Notes: generated by a model not told the origin, from the sequence alone. Counted from the first letter of the stretch, positions 8,073 to 16,681 are shown. The stretch is 64,000 bases of DNA from Flavobacterium sp. ov086 (GCF_900187965.1 NZ_FZNL01000019.1:62001-126000); one strand, 5' to 3'. Numbers and translations are program-made.

Positions 8073-9056
8073 TTAAAACGGATTATAGGAAATTCCAAAT
8101 CTAAAATATCCCTGTGCATCTTCCTTCTGATCGTATACATACTCAGACGTTCGCTCCCCTTTTTCTGTTATACGTACACTCATAACATTATTAACACCGC
8201 CTTTAATTACTCCAATAATTCTTGGCGTAAAGCGGTATTCATAGGTAATTCCCGACTTTAATTCCAACTGATTCAATTCATAAATTCCTTTCAATTTTGA
8301 ATTGTTTAAATTTAAGTAAAAACTTTCGGTGTTCAATTCCGTTCCTAAGGAAATTCTTCCATTTTCCAGCAATTCTCTCCTGAACTGTAAACGCTGTGGC
8401 AAAATAAAATCGATGTCCCATTTTGAATTTTCAAATTTGTGATTATAGGTCAAAAGTGGTGTAACCGGAATAATCGACGACGGATCTAACATAACCAAGG
8501 CTCCAACGGTAAGAGTTGTATTGGCCGTTCTTTTCAGGACAATATTGGCGGTAACAAAACCTTTTACACGCTGAAAACCATCCTCATTTCCGTCTACAGT
8601 GGCAGTAGCATTGTAAATAACAGGTTTATGAAAAAGCGTCGAAACATAAGTTGCGCTTAAAGCAGCTGCAAAAAAATGAATTTCCTCTTTTTCTCTGGTA
8701 TAAGTTGTTGCTGAATTATAGTTATAAATATCTCCAAATTCATAGGTTTCATATTTATAACGCAGTGAACTTGTTAAAACAAACCTTTTAGATTGTGAAC
8801 TAAAAAAAGGCACATTGATTGCTGCTTTAAATCGGTTATGACTTTCAATTCTTCCTCTTTCAAAACCTTCTCCAAAAAGCTTTGAATCAAAATTAGTTGG
8901 CCCTAACTGTTCGTATTGTACGTCCAAAATTCTCGTGGTCGGAAATTTATCCATTACCACTTTTGCAACCGTTTTTATTGGAGCATCTTTTTCCTGAGCA
9001 ACTGTTCGCATAGATGCAAATACAATTAAAACACAAATGATTTTTGTTTTTTTCAT
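8073..9056 (-). CDS. Predicted outer-membrane beta-barrel protein (DUF6268-like)
   Basis: About 327 residues when started at the ATG at 9056; a longer frame opens at 9074 but would add residues before the signal peptide (MKKTKIICVLIVFASMRTVA). After cleavage the protein consists of alternating amphipathic strands with many aromatic and Asn residues and ends in FRFGISYNPF, a beta-barrel-like C-terminus with a terminal Phe. It resembles the DUF6268 family. It is transcribed away from the LytS/LytTR genes, and two 15-base direct repeats in the shared 183-base gap suggest LytTR control. Its role is unknown. Confidence 0.75.
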   Translation of the reverse strand: MKKTKIICVLIVFASMRTVAQEKDAPIKTVAKVVMDKFPTTRILDVQYEQLGPTNFDSKLFGEGFERGRIESHNRFKAAINVPFFSSQSKRFVLTSSLRYKYETYEFGDIYNYNSATTYTREKEEIHFFAAALSATYVSTLFHKPVIYNATATVDGNEDGFQRVKGFVTANIVLKRTANTTLTVGALVMLDPSSIIPVTPLLTYNHKFENSKWDIDFILPQRLQFRRELLENGRISLGTELNTESFYLNLNNSKLKGIYELNQLELKSGITYEYRFTPRIIGVIKGGVNNVMSVRITEKGERTSEYVYDQKEDAQGYFRFGISYNPF

Positions 9057-9108
9057 AAGCCAATGAAATTTCAACGTTTGATTAAAGAAAGAGGATTAAA
9101 ACTCGAGG

Positions 9109-9116
9109 CAAATGTA
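9109..9116 (-). promoter_or_regulatory. -7 promoter box of the beta-barrel gene
   Basis: Minus-strand TACATTTG matches TAnnTTTG, 52 bases before the ATG at 9056. It places the direct repeats at about -45 to -78, typical of activator sites. Confidence 0.6.
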
Positions 9117-9145
9117 ATTGCGAAGTCCTGACTATAATAGCTTAA

Positions 9146-9180
9146 TTATACCAATGGCGTATTATTTATACCAATGGCGT
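9146..9180. promoter_or_regulatory. Probable LytTR operator (two direct repeats)
   Basis: TTATACCAATGGCGT occurs at 9146-9160 and again, identically, at 9166-9180. The 20-base period is two helical turns. LytTR proteins bind paired direct repeats spaced about 20-22 bases. The site lies between the divergent barrel gene and the operon that encodes a LytTR regulator, so both autoregulation and control of the barrel gene are possible. Confidence 0.65.
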
Positions 9181-9226
9181 TTGTATAATTATGGCTCCTA
9201 AAAAAGTAAAAACTATACTATTTCGC

Positions 9227-9234
9227 TAATTTTG
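9227..9234 (+). promoter_or_regulatory. -7 promoter box of the histidine kinase gene
   Basis: TAATTTTG matches TAnnTTTG and ends 5 bases before the ATG at 9240. The transcript is expected to be leaderless or nearly so. Confidence 0.5.
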
Positions 9235-9239
9235 CCGTT

Positions 9240-10235
9240 ATGACGATTCTCAAAATATATCAGAACTTTTTTCTCCGAAACCTCATCGTACACACTTTTA
9301 TATTTTTGGTGATTTTGGCCTGTGTTTATGACGAAATACGATTAGACGGCCATAGTTGGTCGTACATGATCAGTAAAATAACCGTTGGCTATTTTCCTTG
9401 TATTGTATGGATTACCATTTTCAATCTTTTTATCATCAAACCTTTCTTATTCAAAAAAAAGGTTAAAATATTCTTTACACTTTTTGCGATTTACTGGACT
9501 TGTTTTTACTTTTTCATGAATTGGTTTTTCCCTCTTATGGGGTTAGGAAATTTCAAAACACTTCAAATATTATCGCTTATTATCAACGGAATGTTTTTTT
9601 ACTTTATTCATGTTGTAATCACTAAAAAAATCATGGATACAGATAAAGACATTATGAATTTCAAGTCTGAACTTTTGTTTTTGAAACAACAGCTTAATCC
9701 GCATTTTTTACTGAATGCAATGAATAATTTATACGGAGAATCTCTGACAGAACCTGATAAAGTTCCGGACAGGATTTTAAATCTTTCTGACATGTTGCGC
9801 TACCAAATTGAAGCTACCAAAAAAGATTATGTTCTGGTTGCTGAAGAAATAGGTTTTATTAAAAAATATATTGAATATTATACTTTTAGAAACGACAGAT
9901 TAAATGTAATTCAAAATTATATGGGCGATTTTAACAACATTGATATTCCGCCTTTGTTTTTTTTACCTTTGGTCGAAAATGCCATTAAGTTTTCTGGAGA
10001 AACTGCCGAACCATTTATTTCCCTGGATTTAAAAGTAAAATCACGACATTTATCATTTACTCTGAGAAATAATTATTTAGAATCAGGTTCCAGACTTTCA
10101 GGAACAGGAATTGGAATCGAAAATCTAAAAAGACGGCTTGAAGTCTACGGTTTGAAACATGAACTGAGCTGCAAAAGAGAAAAAAACACCTTTAGCGTAA
10201 AACTGAACATATGGGACTTACCTATCGTTGCCTGA
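9240..10235 (+). CDS. LytS/YehU-type sensor histidine kinase
   Basis: A 331-residue sensor kinase. Four hydrophobic segments fill residues 12-130. A HisKA_5-type phosphoacceptor follows (QQLNPHFLLNAMNNLYGES, His155), then an HATPase domain with an N-box (FLPLVENAIKFS) and a glycine motif (SGTGIGIENLKRRL). No periplasmic sensor domain is present, so the signal is probably sensed in the membrane. It overlaps the response regulator gene by 25 bases, so translation is coupled. Confidence 0.92.
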   Translation: MTILKIYQNFFLRNLIVHTFIFLVILACVYDEIRLDGHSWSYMISKITVGYFPCIVWITIFNLFIIKPFLFKKKVKIFFTLFAIYWTCFYFFMNWFFPLMGLGNFKTLQILSLIINGMFFYFIHVVITKKIMDTDKDIMNFKSELLFLKQQLNPHFLLNAMNNLYGESLTEPDKVPDRILNLSDMLRYQIEATKKDYVLVAEEIGFIKKYIEYYTFRNDRLNVIQNYMGDFNNIDIPPLFFLPLVENAIKFSGETAEPFISLDLKVKSRHLSFTLRNNYLESGSRLSGTGIGIENLKRRLEVYGLKHELSCKREKNTFSVKLNIWDLPIVA

Positions 10236-10909
10236 TTATTGATGACGAAACGCCTGCACACAAGGCGCTAGCTTCTCATATCGCAAAATACGACGATCTG
10301 GAATACTCCGGAAGTGCTTTTAGTGGTATGGAAGCGGTAAAAATGCTCAACGAAAACAAATACGATATTATTTTTCTGGATATTAACATGCCCGTAATTT
10401 CCGGTATTGAATTAATGGAGCTACAACCCAATCGTCCAATAACCATCGTTACCACAGCTTATTCTGACTTTGCACTTTCTGCCTATCAAAACGATGCTAT
10501 TGATTATTTATTGAAACCTATTTCATTCGAAAAATTTTCTAAAGCAATCGAAAAAGCCAAAACCTTTTACTCAGGGAAAAGTCTTAAAAAAGAAAACACT
10601 GCCAGCGAAAGAACACTTTCATACCGTGCCAACGGTCAAATGATCGAGACGCTTTTAAGTGATATTCTTTATATCGAAAGTCTGGGCAACTACATGAAAT
10701 TGCACAGCAAAAAATTAAAATCTCCTTTAATTATCTACGGCTCACTCTCTAATATTGCAGACGAAATCAACAGCATTGACTTTCTTCAGGTTCATCGTTC
10801 TTATATCGTAAACACGCGCGAAATCTCCTCAAAAACTTTTAAAACACTAACCTTATCTAACGGAAAAATTATTCCTATAGGAAGGAAATATCAGATTTTG
10901 TTGTTTTAA
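10211..10909 (+). CDS. LytTR-family response regulator
   Basis: A 232-residue partner of the upstream kinase. The receiver domain (residues 5-120) has the acidic pair at Asp11-Asp12, phosphoacceptor Asp57 in FLDINMP, and the conserved Lys in LLKPISF. The C-terminal LytTR DNA-binding domain (about 135-230) includes DILYIESLGNYMKLH and FLQVHRSYIVN. LytTR proteins bind paired direct repeats; a candidate site is at 9146-9180 just upstream of this operon. Confidence 0.93.
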   Translation: MGLTYRCLIIDDETPAHKALASHIAKYDDLEYSGSAFSGMEAVKMLNENKYDIIFLDINMPVISGIELMELQPNRPITIVTTAYSDFALSAYQNDAIDYLLKPISFEKFSKAIEKAKTFYSGKSLKKENTASERTLSYRANGQMIETLLSDILYIESLGNYMKLHSKKLKSPLIIYGSLSNIADEINSIDFLQVHRSYIVNTREISSKTFKTLTLSNGKIIPIGRKYQILLF

Positions 10910-10921
10910 ATTTGAGAATGT

Positions 10922-10958
10922 GTCAATTTGATTATTAGATAATTCTCGTTATTATACC
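10922..10958. repeat. Degenerate copy of the AATTAGATAAT repeat family
   Basis: TGTCAATTTGATTATTAGATAATT resembles the words at 6081-6143 and 7734-7799 but lacks a clear second arm. It fills the short gap between the convergent regulator and cysteine-cluster genes. Confidence 0.4.
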
Positions 10959-10971
10959 TTATAAAGTCTTC

Positions 10972-11580
10972 TTATGCAATATTGTCAAGTTCACCCGGAA
11001 ATGGTCTGTAGGCGTAATAATGCAAAACCTCTTCGATAGCTCTTTTTAATGCTTCATTTATGGGTAATAAAGTCATTCCCATTTTATAATCAATTTGTGC
11101 AAGCTGCATATAATAATCGGTGAAAATGGGTACATACTTTCCATTATTAATCATTTCTTCACCAGCATTAAAGTTCTCTAGTTGTTCTTCTTTAATAATT
11201 TTGCAGGTAGCTAATCTTAGTTTTCCAAATTTATCTGTATTTGCAGCATAACCAAAAAGACGGCATATTAATCCGCGATAGCGGTAATTACTGCAACTTC
11301 CTTTATGATGTTCTAATACGGAAAGTGGTCGATATAAAAGGCAGTTTTTAGTAGACGAATTGTTTAATTCTTCTAAGGTTTCTTCAGCTTTGCCATTCAA
11401 AAATAAATGAAACGCCCAAGGCAAAAATTCTAAAGGAGAAGCATCTATATTTGGTTTAGAACAACATTTACCACAACCTGCGTTGCAATACAAATGAGTT
11501 TCAGATTTGAAAGTGGTTATTTCAATTTCAAGACGGTCAAACAATTCCTCAATCAGCCTAACTTTCAGTTCTATTGCCAT
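10972..11580 (-). CDS. YkgJ-family cysteine cluster protein
   Basis: A 202-residue soluble protein with the YkgJ/Fli-type zinc- or iron-binding cysteine cluster: CNAGCGKCC near residue 32, then CLLYRPL, CSNYRYRGLICRLFGY and a later Cys. These ligands are expected to bind one metal ion. The biochemical role of the family is not settled. It is transcribed alone, convergent with the LytTR gene. Confidence 0.8.
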   Translation of the reverse strand: MAIELKVRLIEELFDRLEIEITTFKSETHLYCNAGCGKCCSKPNIDASPLEFLPWAFHLFLNGKAEETLEELNNSSTKNCLLYRPLSVLEHHKGSCSNYRYRGLICRLFGYAANTDKFGKLRLATCKIIKEEQLENFNAGEEMINNGKYVPIFTDYYMQLAQIDYKMGMTLLPINEALKRAIEEVLHYYAYRPFPGELDNIA

Positions 11581-11876
11581 TGTTTTTTTCGTAAGGTAGA
11601 CTAATAGAAATGGCTCATGCTAAGGTCATGGTTTTATTGTGAATAGTTTGTGCATCCACTCCTTAAAGTATAAACCACACAACTACATAAATGCACACTA
11701 TGTTTCTCAAAAATTCTTTCAAAAAGCCGCAAAGCAAAATTTGTCATTTTTTAAAAGCTTATAATTTTCAGCAACCGTAAATCTTTTCTTCAAAAAAACC
11801 TTCAGCAAAACAATTTTTCCTACATAAATAATTATATTCGCAATGCCACTAATCGTTTAAAAATAATTGTAGAAAA
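11581..11876. other. Divergent intergenic region, 296 bases
   Basis: The gap between two divergent genes. It is AT-rich. A near-consensus box TATATTCG about 30 bases before the ATG at 11877 could serve that gene. No repeat, RNA gene or ORF of note is visible. Confidence 0.4.
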
Positions 11877-12338
11877 ATGACCATTTTCAAGAAACTATTT
11901 AGAAAATTAGATTTAGAATGCCCCAGATGCCTTGGAAAAACTTTTGTTGATTGGGATGATATAAAACGCTTAAATAGACAATTAAAATGGGTGCCTGCGC
12001 CATGTGCATATTGCCTTGGAACTGGAAAAGTTACTAAAGAGATGATTACAAATGTTCCTGTAGACTATACTTATCTCACTATAGATTTGCCGGAATCAGA
12101 AATGGACAAAATAAAAGAAGGCAACGCAGAAACGCTGGAAAAAGGAAGATTGCGTGATCTTTTTTTAGACAATCTTATCAAATATGCTGAACATCATTAC
12201 TCAAACAATAACATGGATGCTATAAGTATTGCCGATTTATATCTAAATACTGAAGATGAAACTGCTTTATTCTCCTTAGAAAGAAAAAATCTGATACAAT
12301 TTATTGAAAAAGTAATCGAACTAAAAAACACAAACTGA
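11877..12338 (+). CDS. Small protein with DnaJ-like zinc-finger halves
   Basis: A 153-residue soluble protein. Near the N-terminus it carries CPRCLGKTFV and, about 25 residues later, CAYCLGTGKV. Both resemble the CxxCxGxG halves of the DnaJ zinc finger and could together bind one zinc. The rest is helical and acidic (SEMDKIKEGNAETLEKGRLRD) with no recognised domain. It stands alone. The function is unknown; a chaperone-related adaptor is conceivable but not shown. Confidence 0.7.
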   Translation: MTIFKKLFRKLDLECPRCLGKTFVDWDDIKRLNRQLKWVPAPCAYCLGTGKVTKEMITNVPVDYTYLTIDLPESEMDKIKEGNAETLEKGRLRDLFLDNLIKYAEHHYSNNNMDAISIADLYLNTEDETALFSLERKNLIQFIEKVIELKNTN

Positions 12339-12541
12339 AATACTTCAGACAATATTCTTCAAGTTGCTCCCTAAAAAACTTATAAAGATTGTTAATATTT
12401 ACCTCCTCATAAAAAACACGTATAAATACGCATTGCCAAAACTTTATTTAGTGGTAAAATTGCCCTGAATAATTTTACTTTTAAAACATAGTTTTCCCCT
12501 AAAGGAGAATTATTAAAATGCTGTCATTTTTTTGGAACAAT
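12339..12541. other. Intergenic region without a clear gene
   Basis: Contains ACGTATAAATACGCA near 12418, an interrupted palindrome, and a T-poor stretch TTTTCCCCTAAAGGAGAA near 12490. No coding frame with sensible composition was found. It may hold a small transcript that ends at the strong terminator at 12543-12591, but that is a guess. Confidence 0.3.
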
Positions 12542-12542
12542 T

Positions 12543-12591
12543 AAGTGAGATTTTTAGTCGATGCCATCGATTAAAAATCTCACTTTTTTTC
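12543..12591 (+). terminator. Strong hairpin terminator
   Basis: AAGTGAGATTTTTA at 12543-12556 pairs with TAAAAATCTCACTT at 12572-12585, with further pairing in the loop, followed by a T-run. It is about 200 bases beyond the stop at 12338, so it ends either a long 3' UTR or a separate short RNA. Confidence 0.85.
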
Positions 12592-12611
12592 TAAATTCCA
12601 AAAATAAAAAA

Positions 12612-12690
12612 ACTTTGTCCCTCTGTTCCTCAAAACCTTTGAACCTTTTAAAAAAAACCTTTGTATCTTTGAACCTTAGTCCTTCAGAAC
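12612..12690 (+). repeat. Iterated CCTTTGAACCTTT repeat upstream of the DUF3754 gene
   Basis: Repeated words of the form ACCTTTGAACCTT. Related words occur at 14250-14290, and an inverted version occurs at 13933-13965, where it encodes the C-terminus of the DUF3754 protein. TATCTTTG at 12664-12671 within it fits the -7 promoter consensus and lies 34 bases before the ATG at 12706. Confidence 0.65.
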
Positions 12691-12705
12691 CTACAAAGAA
12701 AAAAT

Positions 12706-13968
12706 ATGACACGAGAACATTATATTCCCTTCAACAAGGAATTCTTACTCGAACAACAAATAAATACCTTCTCCGAAGACCCCAAAAAAGTTGATGAATT
12801 TAAAAAATTGTTTGACATTATCGAACATTATTTTCATTATGAAGCCTTTAATTTAAACCGAAATCTAAAACAAAATTATGCCTTGTTTGATCCGGATTTG
12901 AGTTTAAAAGAGCGAAAAAGTTTTATGGGTAAAAGTGATTTCTCCCTTTTCAAAGCAACTTTGCTTACAGTTCTGGAACAAGGAAATTATATACGAATCG
13001 ATCAGGAGACTTTAGACAAAGCATTTCAGAATTCTGATTTAATTGGCTTAAAACTTTCGATCGATTTTAATGCTTTTCAAGATTATGAATTGTATGTTCG
13101 CGGACATCACAAATCGAAAGAAAAAGTCAAAAAATATTTCTTTTGGAAAAAAGAAATCGAGATCGAATATTATGATCGCGTCATGATTTATCTGCATTAT
13201 AATGACACCCATTTTCTCAAGCAAAAGAAAGTCAAATTGGGTAAAATGCCAATTGAACCAGGATCTGTAGTTTTAAAAATTTTTAAACGAGTTCCTAAAA
13301 ACGATATCGAAACTATTTTTCCAAATGCAATTCCAAGAATGTCAACCACAGACAAACTATTGTTATGGGTTCCCGGAATTTTTGGTGGAATTTCGCTTTT
13401 AAGTGCCAAAGTAATTCCTGCTTTAATCAATATGTATAATGCCTACGAAACAGGTGAAACTATTGATTTATTAGACAGTAAAACGTCACTTAATCAAGGT
13501 TTAATTGCACTTGGAATTTTGTCACTTTATTTGTTTCGTCAATACAACAACTTTGTCAATAAGAAAATTAAATATTCTAAAATACTCTCAGACAGTCTTT
13601 ACTTTAAGAATCTGGGAAACAATAGCGGTGCTTTTTATTCACTTTTAAATTCTTCTGAAGAAGAAGTGCTTAAAGAAACAATTCTGGCTTATACTTTTTT
13701 GTATAAAAGCAGCAAACCTCTTACGGCAGAAGAATTGGATTCCCAAATTGAATCCTGGTTCGAAACAAATCTAAAAACCGATCTTGATTTTGACGTAAAA
13801 GATGCTTTAGAGAAACTAAAAAACATTGGTCTGGGTATTGAAACTAATGGAAAATGGGAAGTTCTGCCATTTGATCAGGCATTAATCACAATTGATGAAT
13901 TATGGGATGGTGTTTTTGATTATAATCAGGTTCAAAGTTACAAAGACTTAAAGTTACAAAGGGACTAG
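12706..13968 (+). CDS. DUF3754 (TMEM143-like) membrane protein
   Basis: A 420-residue protein whose central part matches the DUF3754/TMEM143 family: KSDFSLFKATLLTVLEQGNY, then a KFFKRVPKND-type segment (IFKRVPKNDIETIFPNA), then two membrane helices at about 225-245 and 265-283, and a C-terminal soluble part. The family role is unknown. The last residues (QVQSYKDLKLQRD) come from DNA that is an inverted copy of the repeat in front of the gene, so the natural C-terminus has probably been altered by a repeat insertion. Confidence 0.8.
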   Translation: MTREHYIPFNKEFLLEQQINTFSEDPKKVDEFKKLFDIIEHYFHYEAFNLNRNLKQNYALFDPDLSLKERKSFMGKSDFSLFKATLLTVLEQGNYIRIDQETLDKAFQNSDLIGLKLSIDFNAFQDYELYVRGHHKSKEKVKKYFFWKKEIEIEYYDRVMIYLHYNDTHFLKQKKVKLGKMPIEPGSVVLKIFKRVPKNDIETIFPNAIPRMSTTDKLLLWVPGIFGGISLLSAKVIPALINMYNAYETGETIDLLDSKTSLNQGLIALGILSLYLFRQYNNFVNKKIKYSKILSDSLYFKNLGNNSGAFYSLLNSSEEEVLKETILAYTFLYKSSKPLTAEELDSQIESWFETNLKTDLDFDVKDALEKLKNIGLGIETNGKWEVLPFDQALITIDELWDGVFDYNQVQSYKDLKLQRD

Positions 13969-14036
13969 AAAACTAAAATCCCTGGCTTGTTTTTATATAC
14001 AATAACCGTTGTGTTTAATTCCTAAAATTTCATTTA

Positions 14037-14156
14037 AAACATAGATTTTGGATCTGTAAAAAGAGTATAAAAAGAAACATGTTTCTTTCACATAGCTGGA
14101 CTCTGTGCCTTTTAAAGAAATGAAACGTCTTTTTTGAGCGTACAGAATCTATGTTT
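14037..14156. repeat. Inverted repeat of ACATAGATT words
   Basis: AAACATAGATTTTGGATCTGTA (14037-14058) is complementary, with a small bulge, to TACAGAATCTATGTTT (14141-14156). The 360-base gap between 13968 and 14329 holds this element and the CCTTTGAACCTTTG words near 14250-14290. No gene is visible. Confidence 0.55.
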
Positions 14157-14328
14157 CTATGTGTTAAAACTAATTACGCTCAACAAATACAATAGTAGAA
14201 ATGTTTTTGAAAATCATAAATATTTTCAAGAAAACCTATACAATTTTCAACCTTTGAACCTTTGCTCCTTTAAGCCTTTGCTCCTTCTAAAAAAATTATT
14301 AGATTTACGTATACCTAAATCCAAAACA

Positions 14329-14793
14329 ATGAGAACATTAGAGCAATGGTTTGAAGAATATGCAGTAAGTCATCAGAACCCAAAAAATAAGGCGATACAT
14401 TATGTTTGTGTACCTGCAATTTACTTTTCAATAGTGGGCCTGTTAATGAGTATTCCGAGTGGTTTTATTGCCAATACTCTAAAACTAAATACTCCAATTA
14501 TTGAAAACTGGGCAGTTGTTGTACTCCTTTTTGTTCTTGTTTTTTACATCCGATTATCAATTGCAATGGCGATTAAAATTGCCATTTTCTCTGCTATTTG
14601 TTTAATTGTAAATTATTATATCGGACAGGTTTTTCCTTTATGGATGTTTTCGATTGGTGTTTTTGTTATCGCCTGGATCGGACAATTCTACGGACATAAT
14701 ATTGAAGGCAAAAAACCTTCTTTCTTAAAAGATCTTCAATTTTTAATGATTGGTCCGGCTTGGGTTGTAGAAAATTTGTTCTCCAGAAAGTAG
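14329..14793 (+). CDS. Mpo1-like (DUF962) membrane protein
   Basis: A 154-residue inner-membrane protein. The N-terminus has the family motif EYAVSHQNPKNKAIHYVCVP, whose His residues are metal ligands in yeast Mpo1, a dioxygenase of 2-hydroxy fatty acids. Four hydrophobic helices follow. A frame runs upstream to 14134, but its first 65 residues come from repeat DNA and are not protein-like, so the ATG at 14329 (MRTLEQWFEE) is chosen. A lipid alpha-oxidation role is an inference from the family. Confidence 0.85.
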   Translation: MRTLEQWFEEYAVSHQNPKNKAIHYVCVPAIYFSIVGLLMSIPSGFIANTLKLNTPIIENWAVVVLLFVLVFYIRLSIAMAIKIAIFSAICLIVNYYIGQVFPLWMFSIGVFVIAWIGQFYGHNIEGKKPSFLKDLQFLMIGPAWVVENLFSRK

Positions 14794-14912
14794 TTTTAAA
14801 AAAATGCTGTGATAATGGCACGCAGATGACGTAGGCTAACACAGTTTTTTTTGTTTAGCTTTTTTCACACAAACTTGTCATTTTGAAACAAGGAACAACA
14901 AATCGATTGGCT

Positions 14913-15659
14913 ATGAAGATAAATAACAAAGAAGTTAAAATTGAAAGCTTTGATATTTTTACCTATCGAAGAATCAGGCGCGCTATTGGGTATTTGGGTA
15001 TTAGTCTTCCGATATTTTTGGTAGGTTTATCTTTTATCGCTTTTTTCAAAACACCACTTCAGCCTTCTATAAGCAATTATTACTACACCAATCTCAGGGA
15101 ATTTTTTACAGGAACTTTGGCTGCTGTCGGGTTATTTTTAATTCGGTACAAAGGATACGGTAATGCTTCTATTTTTAAAAACGATAATCTACTGACTAAT
15201 ATCGCCGGAATTATGGCCATTGGAGTAGCACTGTTTCCTATGAATCCGGATGATTTTGCTTCCAAAATTTATACTTTGGTTCCATATCCTGAAAAATGGC
15301 TGGGCTGGCTTCATTATACTTTTGCAGCGCTACTTTTTCTGATTATGGCTTTACTCGCCATTAATGTATTTACTATTGGTCAGGAAAACGGAAACCGGGA
15401 TCAGAAAAGCATTTTAAACGAAAACAATATTTATCGGTTTTGTGGATATTCAATCATTGCTTTTGTAATTCTTGTCCCTATTTCTGAAACTTTAAAATTA
15501 TTTCGATATTCTACTTTAATTCTCGAAGCTCTTGCCTTATTTGCTTTCGGAATTGCCTGGCTAATTAAAGGCCGTGCTCTAGGCGACAGCGGTGAAATTG
15601 GCAAAAAATTATATCAGGAAAATAATCACACTGATACTGAAAAAATCTTTGAGGAATAA
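14913..15659 (+). CDS. Six-helix membrane protein of unknown function
   Basis: A 248-residue integral membrane protein starting at ATG 14913; an in-frame TTG exists 10 codons earlier. About six hydrophobic segments are visible, with conserved-looking SISNYYYTNLREFFTGTLAA between helices 1 and 2 and MNPDDFASKIY after helix 3. It resembles DUF998-type proteins in overall layout only. The C-terminal tail is polar. No operon partner is evident. Confidence 0.7.
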   Translation: MKINNKEVKIESFDIFTYRRIRRAIGYLGISLPIFLVGLSFIAFFKTPLQPSISNYYYTNLREFFTGTLAAVGLFLIRYKGYGNASIFKNDNLLTNIAGIMAIGVALFPMNPDDFASKIYTLVPYPEKWLGWLHYTFAALLFLIMALLAINVFTIGQENGNRDQKSILNENNIYRFCGYSIIAFVILVPISETLKLFRYSTLILEALALFAFGIAWLIKGRALGDSGEIGKKLYQENNHTDTEKIFEE

Positions 15660-15826
15660 TCTCTTAGAACATGACATTAGCTTCGCTTTTGAAAACTGGC
15701 AGCCTTTACCAGAAAGCTATCTTCTCCTGAAAACTGATGCCATAGCCCAGACAGAAACGGCATCCTTTAATGGTGTGGTTCACCATTAAAGATATAGTGG
15801 AATGGCTGGAAAAAGCTCCTGAATAA
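15660..15826 (+). pseudogene. Possible frameshifted gene remnant
   Basis: A protein-like stretch, LEHDISFAFENWQPLPESY..., runs into TASFNG in one frame. It continues as VWFTIKDIVEWLEKAPE followed by a stop in the +1 frame near 15772. The join reads smoothly, which suggests the 3' part of a once longer gene broken by a frameshift. No family is recognised. The rest of the gap to 16001 shows nothing further. Confidence 0.35.
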
Positions 15827-16001
15827 AAAACACAGGCTATTATAATTAGCAAATTAACAAGACCTTACTGATGTTTTAAAACTCAAATAATAATGTCCAG
15901 CGGGTTAAAAAACTGCATTTTTATATTTTGTCCCGATTTTGACTATTTAAAGTGATCTTTTTGATAGTGACAAAAACATCTATCAGTATACCTTTACATT
16001 T

Positions 16002-16382
16002 ATGATAATGAAAGCAAAAAAGGGATCAATTGGGCGTTATGCCATTTTCTTTTTCACAATTTTTTGTGGTGCTTTCTTTATGCTTAAAAGTGAAAATCAT
16101 CTGTTATTAAAAAATAATAGCGGTACATATTCACAAAAAACAGATAACCAAATTTCGAATTCTGTTTTTAATGTATTCGATATTCAAGAAGGACTTGCGA
16201 TAGATGATGATTTAAATCAACCACTATTAGACATTAATATATTATTTGAAGAATGGAGTGCTTATACTTTAAATCTTCATTTTTATTCTACACAGCCGGT
16301 TAGTATAACCAGTCATAATTATTCGTATATCACTTTACCCCGATATATTTTATTTCATTCCCTCCGAATTCCCAGTTGTTAA
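16002..16382 (+). CDS. Small hypothetical exported or membrane-anchored protein
   Basis: A 126-residue protein with one hydrophobic N-terminal segment (about residues 12-27, RYAIFFFTIFCGAFFML) that could be a signal peptide or anchor. The remainder is polar with no known domain (IQEGLAIDDDLNQPLLDINI). A second ATG two codons in is possible. It precedes the urease operon by 300 bases on the same strand; no link to urease is shown. Confidence 0.5.
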   Translation: MIMKAKKGSIGRYAIFFFTIFCGAFFMLKSENHLLLKNNSGTYSQKTDNQISNSVFNVFDIQEGLAIDDDLNQPLLDINILFEEWSAYTLNLHFYSTQPVSITSHNYSYITLPRYILFHSLRIPSC

Positions 16383-16681
16383 TTTCTTTTTAGACTTCAT
16401 TTATAAGTTTGTAATTACGGGTAAAATTGAACTTTTGCTTTTGCTGAAAGCAAGTTGTTAAGTTTCTTTCCACCGTCGGCATTTTTTGGTTTAAACTTTA
16501 AAGAATGCTGTCAAAACCAAAAAATTATTATTGGTATTACTCTATTAATTCTTTTAATAGGTATCAAACTATAAATGAATCTTTTACAGATTAAATATTC
16601 ACTTTTCAGACATTCATTGTATCTTTTTTTAATTTTTAACAAGATAAATAATACAATAATTTAATTTAAATAAAAATAATT
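16383..16681 (+). promoter_or_regulatory. Urease operon upstream region
   Basis: A 299-base AT-rich leader before ureA. TAAGTTTG at 16404-16411 matches the -7 consensus and would give a long 5' UTR of about 270 bases. A possible hairpin lies at 16538-16566 (TTGGTATTAC... with ...AATAGGTATCAA). No known riboswitch class is recognised. Confidence 0.35.

Noticed and set aside
13990..14020. Another cassette core (CCGTTGTGTTTAATT)
   Set aside because: There is no 135-bp element around it and no complementary core nearby; chance similarity.
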